The notes under the pieces: model-generated
What the model was told of the DNA's origin: nothing
The model's input: the letters and a program-made list of their open reading frames with translations, nothing else
The model's database searches: none
Program-made: the position numbers and the translations under genes
Assembly: GCF_008122205.1 (NCBI RefSeq)
Contig: NZ_PHNJ01000005.1
Location: 248,001-312,000 of the forward strand
Direction of reading: 5' to 3'
DNA from: Natronococcus pandeyae
Lineage (GTDB): Archaea; Halobacteriota; Halobacteria; Halobacteriales; Natrialbaceae
DNA: 64,000 nucleotides
In this document: positions 61,537 to 64,000 of the stretch, one piece after another
Layout: the number at the start of each line of letters is the position of its first letter
Position numbering within the stretch: position 1 is the stretch's first letter

Positions 61537-62483
61537 GCGTCGATCGCCTCCGAGTTGGCGTCTTCGAGTCGACCGTCGTCCGACGTCGTGAGTGCCGCGA
61601 ACAGCTCCTCGAGCGACGGCTCCTCCGAGGTGATGTCGGCTATCTCGGCACCGGCTTCCTCGACGGCGTTGATAATGGCCGCCTTTCGGCTCGAGTCGTT
61701 CAACACGACGACGATGTCGCTCCCCGAACGGTGAACGTCCGAGACGCTCGCCATCGTCCGAAGCTCCGAGAGCAGTCCGTCAGGCACCGCGTCGACCGTG
61801 ACGAGAAGCCGCGATTCGGCGTCTAACTGTTCTTTCAGCGCGTCGATCGTATCTTCAGCGACGAGCCGTCCGCCGCGCATGATGCCGACCCGGTCACAGA
61901 TCGCCTCGACCTGTTCCATGATGTGACTCGAGAAGAACACCGTCGCGCCGCGGTCGACCTCTTCCAGGATGATCTGTCGCATCTCGCGGGCACCGTTCGG
62001 GTCGAGACCCGACGACGGTTCGTCGAGGATCAGCAGTTCGGGGTCGCCGACGAGCGCCATCGCGAGTGCGACGCGCTGTTTCATCCCGGTCGAGAAGCCG
62101 CCGGCTTTGCGATCGATGGCCTCCTCGAGACCGACGCGCCGGAGCAACGCGTCGGGGTCGTCCGATGCTCCTTTCGTCTCGATAGCGAACTGGACGTGCT
62201 TTCGCGCGGTCAAACGGTCGTACATCCCGAAGTCTTCGGGAAGGACGCCGGTCGACTGCCGGATAGCGAGCGATTCGCGCCCGATGTCGTGACCCAGGAC
62301 GTTCCCGGCGCCCGCCGTCGCCGGCGTAAATCCGAGAAGCATGTTGATCGTCGTCGATTTTCCGGCCCCGTTCGGGCCGAGAAAGCCGTACACCTCACCG
62401 CGTTTCACCTCGAGGTCGAGCCCGTCGACGGCCGTAACGTCGCCGAATCGCCGCGTGAGCGAATCTGTTTGTATTGCAACCAT
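61533..62483 (-). CDS. ABC transporter ATP-binding protein
   Basis: A 316-aa ATPase with Walker A GPNGAGKST, signature FSTGMKQRVALA, Walker B LLILDEPSSG and switch His in FFSSHIME. A C-terminal 90 residues form an accessory domain. Its stop overlaps the permease start, so they are translated together. Closest in form to CcmA/NatA-type exporters. Confidence 0.94.
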   Translation of the reverse strand: MVAIQTDSLTRRFGDVTAVDGLDLEVKRGEVYGFLGPNGAGKSTTINMLLGFTPATAGAGNVLGHDIGRESLAIRQSTGVLPEDFGMYDRLTARKHVQFAIETKGASDDPDALLRRVGLEEAIDRKAGGFSTGMKQRVALAMALVGDPELLILDEPSSGLDPNGAREMRQIILEEVDRGATVFFSSHIMEQVEAICDRVGIMRGGRLVAEDTIDALKEQLDAESRLLVTVDAVPDGLLSELRTMASVSDVHRSGSDIVVVLNDSSRKAAIINAVEEAGAEIADITSEEPSLEELFAALTTSDDGRLEDANSEAIDA

Positions 62484-62604
62484 TCGTACGGTCGAAGAAA
62501 CAGACAGTGGACTGAAATAGTTTTAGATTGCTTTGTAAGTGAAAAGATAACAGTATGGATACTATGAACGCCGACTGTGAACAAATTCTCACCCACGTTG
62601 TACC

Positions 62605-62616
62605 TTCTTGCAAGAA
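62605..62616. promoter_or_regulatory. 12-bp perfect palindrome upstream of the ABC operon
   Basis: TTCTTGCAAGAA is a perfect dyad about 120 bp before the ATPase start, in an AT-richer spacer (62484-62720). It could be an operator, but a single short palindrome is weak evidence. Confidence 0.25.
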
Positions 62617-62720
62617 TTCTGTTTTTGCAAACGGTTGGACTCGTGCCGGAGACCGTCCAGAACGTCGGCGGACGAGTCGACACGGCCGAACGCGGGTTCC
62701 GCGCGATGGCTCACCGACAG

Positions 62721-63248
62721 TCAGGACTCGTCGGACTCGAGTTCGGCGTCGCTGCGTCGTGCATCATCGTCCGAATCGACCGCCGCGTCCGTTCGACGCG
62801 GTTCGTCGTCGACTGAAACCGCCGCGTCGGTCCGGCGGTCGACGTCGTCCACGCTGAGTTCGGCCTCGGGATCGTCTTCGGTCAGCGCCTCCGGATCGAC
62901 CGTCGCGCCGGGCCCGGTCGGTTTCTCGTCGAGTTTCCCGGAAGCGTCGGTCGTTGCTTCCGTCGTCCGTCCGCTCGAATCGGGTGTCTCCGTCTCGGTC
63001 GGAACGGGGGCTTCCTCCGTCAGAACGACTCGGTCGTCGGTGACTTCGCGAGCGAGCGGTGCCTCGATCGGCCGAACCTCGTCGGTTTCGGTCCCCATCG
63101 ACGGCGTGAGCGGATCCGAGTCCTCGGTCGTCGGAACCGGACTCACGCGGGCGACGGTACCGTCGACTGCGGCAACGACGCCAACTGTTTCGCCGCTGGC
63201 GGTTTCGACGAGTTTCCCGATATCGTCGTCTGTGAACGTCCCGCACAT
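62721..63248 (-). CDS. PRC-barrel-like protein with acidic tail (175 aa)
   Basis: A short N-terminal domain (FTDDDIGKLVETASGETVGVV) is shared with the neighbouring gene at 63352-63993. A long Thr/Asp/Glu/Pro-rich tail follows, with repeated RRTDAAV units (DRRTDAAVSVDD, PRRTDAAVDSDD). The domain resembles a PRC-barrel half. No transmembrane segment. The start at 63248 reads MCGTFTDDD. Confidence 0.75.
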   Translation of the reverse strand: MCGTFTDDDIGKLVETASGETVGVVAAVDGTVARVSPVPTTEDSDPLTPSMGTETDEVRPIEAPLAREVTDDRVVLTEEAPVPTETETPDSSGRTTEATTDASGKLDEKPTGPGATVDPEALTEDDPEAELSVDDVDRRTDAAVSVDDEPRRTDAAVDSDDDARRSDAELESDES

Positions 63249-63351
63249 GGGGCGACCTATCGACAGTCGAGAAAAATTTGTGGTGCCTGCAACAGCCGGT
63301 TATGCGTCCGCCCGTCTTGCGTTCAGCGCCGCTATGGGGGACGGCCGGTCC

Positions 63352-63993
63352 TCACTCCGTGGCGGCCGAGACGTCATCGGCGTTGGCGTCGGTTGTCGGG
63401 CCGTCGGTCGGTCGGACGAAATCGCGCTCGAGGTGAACTCGCGTGTCGCTGATCTCGCGAACCGAGTCGGCCTCGAGCGTAAAGGAGCCGCCGGTCTCCT
63501 TTCGGTCGAGGCGAATCAGAATCTGGTCGATGGCGTCGGGTTTCGGTTCGACGTGGGCCGTCTCGCCGCTGGCCGACGCGACGGTTCCGATCACCTTGCC
63601 GTCGGCTCGTTCGACGAGTTTGCCGATCTCCTCGTTCGTAAACGTCCCGGACATACTGCCACTTGCTTCATCTTCGTCGAAAGATGTACTGCCTGCACCA
63701 GCCTCGATGTCGTGGGCCTCGGAATCAGCGCCGGCGTCGGTAGCTTCGGAGTCAGCGCCGGCGTCGGTAGCTTCGGAGTCAGCGTCGGCGTCGGTAGCCT
63801 CGGGGGAGGTGCCGCGGCTTGCGCTCGGATCCAGTTGTTCGCCCCACGTCGAGGAAAAGAGCGGCGCGACGGCGGGGAAGACCATCATGATGACGAACAG
63901 CGCCAGCATGACGGTTGCGACGGCTGTGATACCGATCGTGGGATCGAACGGGACGATACTCGGAACGATGCCACCGGGAGTGACGAGACTCAT
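63352..63993 (-). CDS. Membrane-anchored PRC-barrel-like protein (213 aa)
   Basis: Residues 1-50 contain one transmembrane helix (TVMLALFVIMMVFPAVAPLF). An acidic repeat linker follows, with near-identical units (DADSEATDAG, ADSEATDAG). The domain MSGTFTNEEIGKLVERADGKVIGTV starts at about residue 113 and continues with VHLERDF. That domain is the partner of the neighbouring 175-aa protein. It lies against the right edge, 8 bp before the window ends. Confidence 0.78.
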   Translation of the reverse strand: MSLVTPGGIVPSIVPFDPTIGITAVATVMLALFVIMMVFPAVAPLFSSTWGEQLDPSASRGTSPEATDADADSEATDAGADSEATDAGADSEAHDIEAGAGSTSFDEDEASGSMSGTFTNEEIGKLVERADGKVIGTVASASGETAHVEPKPDAIDQILIRLDRKETGGSFTLEADSVREISDTRVHLERDFVRPTDGPTTDANADDVSAATE

Positions 63994-64000
63994 GGATTGT

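Noticed and set aside
1-64000. CRISPR arrays, tRNA and rRNA genes, integrase or prophage
   Set aside because: No regularly spaced direct repeats, no cloverleaf-like segments and no integrase or capsid-like proteins were seen. A computational RNA search would be needed to exclude an unusual tRNA.

Overview
The window is a stretch of haloarchaeal chromosome (class Halobacteria). This is inferred from several traits. The DNA is GC-rich and the proteins are strongly acidic. Many genes start close behind TATA boxes, as leaderless archaeal transcripts do. Secreted proteins carry twin-arginine lipoprotein signals ending in a Gly-Cys lipobox. The genes for C50 carotenoids (bacterioruberin), halocyanins, a bat-type regulator, F420-dependent oxidoreductase and aIF-1A are also archaeal or haloarchaeal. 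Heavy use of CTCGAG recalls Natrialba/Natrinema relatives, but the genus cannot be fixed from sequence alone. I saw no rRNA, tRNA, CRISPR array, integrase or intact transposase.

Layout. 1-3009 is a repeat-rich, gene-poor zone: two collinear 188-bp repeats, two very small genes and a hairpin-rich element surround a secreted BAAT-type thioesterase/hydrolase. 3010-7261 holds housekeeping genes: MBL hydrolase, DUF5786-like protein, DUF99 protein, family-4 uracil-DNA glycosylase, sulfurtransferase and FAH-family enzyme. 7374-12225 is the most unusual block. It has a small gene whose start codon reads ACG, a TrmB-like regulator, then three consecutive lipoproteins: a YncE-like beta-propeller, a protein with a duplicated histidine-rich domain that I do not recognise, and a two-domain halocyanin. 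A cysteine-cluster protein follows. I read this as a surface metal/redox module. 12315-18743 carries aIF-1A, an SDR and the bacterioruberin genes crtD-lyeJ-cruF, with crtB on the opposite strand.

18927-31164 mixes metabolism (LOR/SDH ornithine cyclodeaminase family, MsrB, glutamate dehydrogenase), a surface Ig-like protein with a PGF-CTERM tail, membrane proteins, a stand-alone ERCC4/HhH nuclease and a 970-residue PAS/GAF bat-type regulator. 31186-45346 contains a phosphoribosyltransferase, NAD(P)HX-dehydratase-like kinase, methyltransferase, class V aminotransferase, YchF, CstA, an ArsA-type ATPase with a small overlapping partner, a large secreted protein, a CobW GTPase and an SRPBCC protein. 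At 45373-46072 a TMEM175-type channel gene is broken by an 80-bp palindromic MITE with a TA target duplication. 46176-63993 has a membrane-fused spermidine synthase, lipoproteins, a UspA protein, a family III CoA transferase, a gamma-carbonic-anhydrase-like protein lacking one metal ligand, an LLM F420 oxidoreductase, hydrolases, a Gfo/Idh dehydrogenase, an ABC-2 exporter, and two paralogous PRC-barrel-like proteins at the window edge.

All functional names come from recognising families in the translations. No database search was run. Start sites were chosen from ATG position, TATA spacing and family length.
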